6,812 bases of DNA from an uncultured Candidatus Udaeobacter sp. (GTDB lineage Bacteria > Verrucomicrobiota > Verrucomicrobiia > Chthoniobacterales > UBA10450): NCBI GenBank assembly GCA_955652245.1, contig CATPAV010000042.1, positions 1-6,812 on the forward strand. Reading direction: 5' to 3'. Below are positions 5,224 to 6,812 of this stretch, piece by piece. Each line of letters opens with the position of its first letter. The first letter of the stretch is position 1. The notes beneath the pieces are model-generated. The model saw nothing but the letters and a program-made list of their open reading frames with translations, was not told where the DNA came from and made no database searches. The translations under genes were made by a program, and so were the position numbers.

Positions 5224-6812
5224 GTGAAAAGCGTTCTCTTTGTTTGTACAGGTAACATTTGCCGCAGCCCCATCGCGGAAGGGCTTTTTCGTCGGTTGCT
5301 TGGAAACCGGAAAAATATCGAAGTCGCCTCGGCTGGAGTGCACGCGGTGCGCGGCCAGCCGCCCAGTCTCTATGCCGTCCAGGTCTGCGAAGAGGAAGGC
5401 GTGGACATCAGCGGTCTGCGCAGCCAACCGCTCACTGCCGCGCTAATCGATCAAGCGACGCACATCTTTGCCATGACCGGCGCACACCTCGAGACGATCC
5501 AGATGCTTTTTCCAGATGGCGCCGAAAAATCCTTCCTGCTTCGCGAATTTGAGGAGCCAGACACCACGGTGTGGCGCGACGTCCCAGATCCAATCGGTCT
5601 TGGCCGCGATGTTTACGAAGTCTGCGCCCGCACCATCAAAAACGCTTTACCGAGCGTGCTTGCGTTCGTAGAACAAAGCGAACTGGCGCCCGCTTCGCCT
5701 GGCCGACGAACTTCTGTTTACCTAATGAGCGATCTCCCGCATCCAATCCAAACCGGAGCCGGATCAACATCATCGTTCGGTTCCGGCGGCCGCCTGTGCA
5801 GAGTCGATCCGGAAATCTTCGATGCCATCGCCGCCGAGGAAAAACGGCAGCGCGAAAACATCGAGTTGATCGCCTCGGAAAATTTCACGAGCCGGGCGGT
5901 CATGGAAGCCCAGGGGAGCGTTCTTACAAACAAGTATGCCGAAGGCTATCCGCGAAAGCGCTGGTACGGCGGCTGCGAAAATGTCGATACTGCCGAGCAA
6001 CTGGCGATTGATCGCGCGAAGCGATTGTTTGGCGCAGAGCACGTGAACGTGCAGCCACACAGCGGCGCGCAGGCAAACATGGCGGTCTATTTCGCCGCAA
6101 TTAAACCGGGCGACAGAATTCTCACAATGAACCTCGCCCACGGCGGTCATCTCACCCACGGACATCCGGCAAATTTTTCGGGCAAATTTTATCAAGTCAC
6201 GCATTACGGCGTGGACGAAAAGACCGAGACGATTGATTACGACGCGTTGCAAAAGCAGGCTGAGCAAGTGCGGCCGATCATGATTACCGCCGGCGCGTCC
6301 GCCTACCCGCGTATCATCGATTTTCCGCGGCTGCGGCAAATTGCCGATTCGGTTGGCGCGATTCTTTTCATCGACATGGCGCATATCGCCGGTTTGGTCG
6401 CGGGCGGTCAGCATCCCAGCCCAATTCCGCATGCGCAATTTGTCACGACCACAACTCACAAAAGTTTGCGCGGCCCCCGCGGTGGCATTGTCTTATGCGA
6501 GGAAAAATTCGCGAAGCAAATCGACTCGACACTTTTTCCGGGAGTGCAAGGCGGTCCGCTCATGCACGTAATTGCGGCAAAAGCAGTTTGTTTTCACGAA
6601 GCGCTTCAGCCGCAGTTCGAAGAGTATCAACGGCAAGTCGTCATAAACGCCAAGGCTCTTGCCGCCGGGATTGCCAAGCATGGTTATCGCATCGTGTCCG
6701 GTGGCACCGATAATCACCTTATGCTTGTCGATCTTCGTCCGAAGGAAATTAACGGGAAAGAAGCGCAGGAGGTTCTGGATCGCGCGGGCATTACCGTGAA
6801 CAAAAATGCGAT
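5224..6812 (+). CDS. Low-molecular-weight protein-tyrosine phosphatase fused in frame to serine hydroxymethyltransferase (right end cut)
   Basis: A single stop-free frame of 529 codons starts at GTG 5224 (in-frame stop at 5188; no Shine-Dalgarno) and runs off the window. Residues 1-151 are a whole LMW-PTP: P-loop VCTGNICRSP with nucleophile C8 and R14, SAGV, and general acid D122 in DPIG, followed by DVYEVC as in Bacillus YwlE. Where YwlE has the arginine-phosphatase Thr, this has Ile12, favouring phosphotyrosine. Residues 152-192 form a linker, Gly/Ser-rich at GAGSTSSFGSGG. From about 193 it is GlyA, which interconverts serine and glycine using PLP and tetrahydrofolate. Visible are IELIASENF, E240 and Y238 (NKYAEGYP), Y248, H309 (AHGGH), D384 and H387 (DMAH), and H412 and K413 (TTTTHKS, PLP lysine). 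About 70 C-terminal residues, including the carboxylate-binding Arg, lie outside. Expected total is about 600 residues. Both domains look intact. The alternative is two genes, with GlyA starting at 5725. Confidence 0.85.
   Translation, partial: MKSVLFVCTGNICRSPIAEGLFRRLLGNRKNIEVASAGVHAVRGQPPSLYAVQVCEEEGVDISGLRSQPLTAALIDQATHIFAMTGAHLETIQMLFPDGAEKSFLLREFEEPDTTVWRDVPDPIGLGRDVYEVCARTIKNALPSVLAFVEQSELAPASPGRRTSVYLMSDLPHPIQTGAGSTSSFGSGGRLCRVDPEIFDAIAAEEKRQRENIELIASENFTSRAVMEAQGSVLTNKYAEGYPRKRWYGGCENVDTAEQLAIDRAKRLFGAEHVNVQPHSGAQANMAVYFAAIKPGDRILTMNLAHGGHLTHGHPANFSGKFYQVTHYGVDEKTETIDYDALQKQAEQVRPIMITAGASAYPRIIDFPRLRQIADSVGAILFIDMAHIAGLVAGGQHPSPIPHAQFVTTTTHKSLRGPRGGIVLCEEKFAKQIDSTLFPGVQGGPLMHVIAAKAVCFHEALQPQFEEYQRQVVINAKALAAGIAKHGYRIVSGGTDNHLMLVDLRPKEINGKEAQEVLDRAGITVNKNA
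5725..6812 (+). other. glyA: Serine hydroxymethyltransferase part (GlyA), with possible own start at 5725; partial at the right edge
   Basis: If GlyA is made separately, the only sensible ATG is 5725 (Met168 of the fused frame). It lies about 16 residues ahead of where E. coli GlyA begins, and the next in-frame ATG falls inside the conserved core. No Shine-Dalgarno precedes it. The ATG overlaps a TAA in the neighbouring frame (TAATG, 5723-5727), a form typical of translationally coupled genes. The matched E. coli positions run with an offset of 183 residues up to the AHGGH region and 184 after one inserted residue, so this domain has no deletion within the visible part. It supplies glycine and the one-carbon unit 5,10-methylene-THF for purine, thymidylate and methionine synthesis. 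Confidence 0.85.

Noticed and set aside
5770..6459. 229-codon open frame on the minus strand inside the GlyA region
   Set aside because: It lies wholly antisense to strongly conserved GlyA sequence, its translation shows no recognisable motif, and long antisense frames are common opposite GC-rich genes.

Overview
The window reads as chromosomal DNA from a Gram-negative bacterium. The best guess is a soil or freshwater member of the Verrucomicrobiota (Spartobacteria/Chthoniobacterales-like). This rests on a lipid A-type acyltransferase and lipobox lipoproteins (outer membrane with LPS), a long plant/cyanobacteria-type IspH, a CNB-DUF1003 protein, and a GC-rich cruciform repeat of a style I associate with such genomes. 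The phylum is inferred from resemblance in memory, not from a search.

Minus-strand block (positions 4610 down to 1). Read in the direction of transcription it holds: a cyclic-nucleotide-binding/DUF1003 membrane protein (4610-3783); a 62-residue lipoprotein (3691-3503); an LpxL/HtrB-family acyltransferase (3461-2475); a YkuD L,D-transpeptidase lipoprotein (2237-1566); IspH, the last enzyme of the MEP isoprenoid pathway (1536-298); a 73-bp cruciform repeat (216-288); and the first 63 codons of a Ku DNA-end-binding protein (189-1), which runs off the left edge. Most of the block concerns the envelope: lipid A acylation, peptidoglycan cross-linking, lipoproteins, and isoprenoid precursors for the undecaprenyl carrier. 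Gaps of 29-237 bp mean it need not be one operon.

Plus-strand block (4821-6812). It is divergent from the block above across a 210-bp intergenic region. It begins with a GlsB/YeaQ/YmgE-type small membrane protein, which has the only textbook Shine-Dalgarno sequence in the window. After 139 bp comes one long open frame (5224 to the right edge) that is a complete low-molecular-weight protein-tyrosine phosphatase followed, without a stop, by serine hydroxymethyltransferase (GlyA). In Bacillus the phosphatase (ywlE), rpiB and glyA are close neighbours. Here rpiB is absent and the other two appear fused. This PTP-SHMT fusion is the most unusual feature. A TAATG stop/start overlap in the adjacent frame at the junction means a single-base indel would turn it back into two coupled genes, so both readings are given.

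I see no tRNA, rRNA, CRISPR array, transposase or prophage gene. Several genes appear to use GTG starts and lack clear Shine-Dalgarno sequences, so start choices are tentative where stated.
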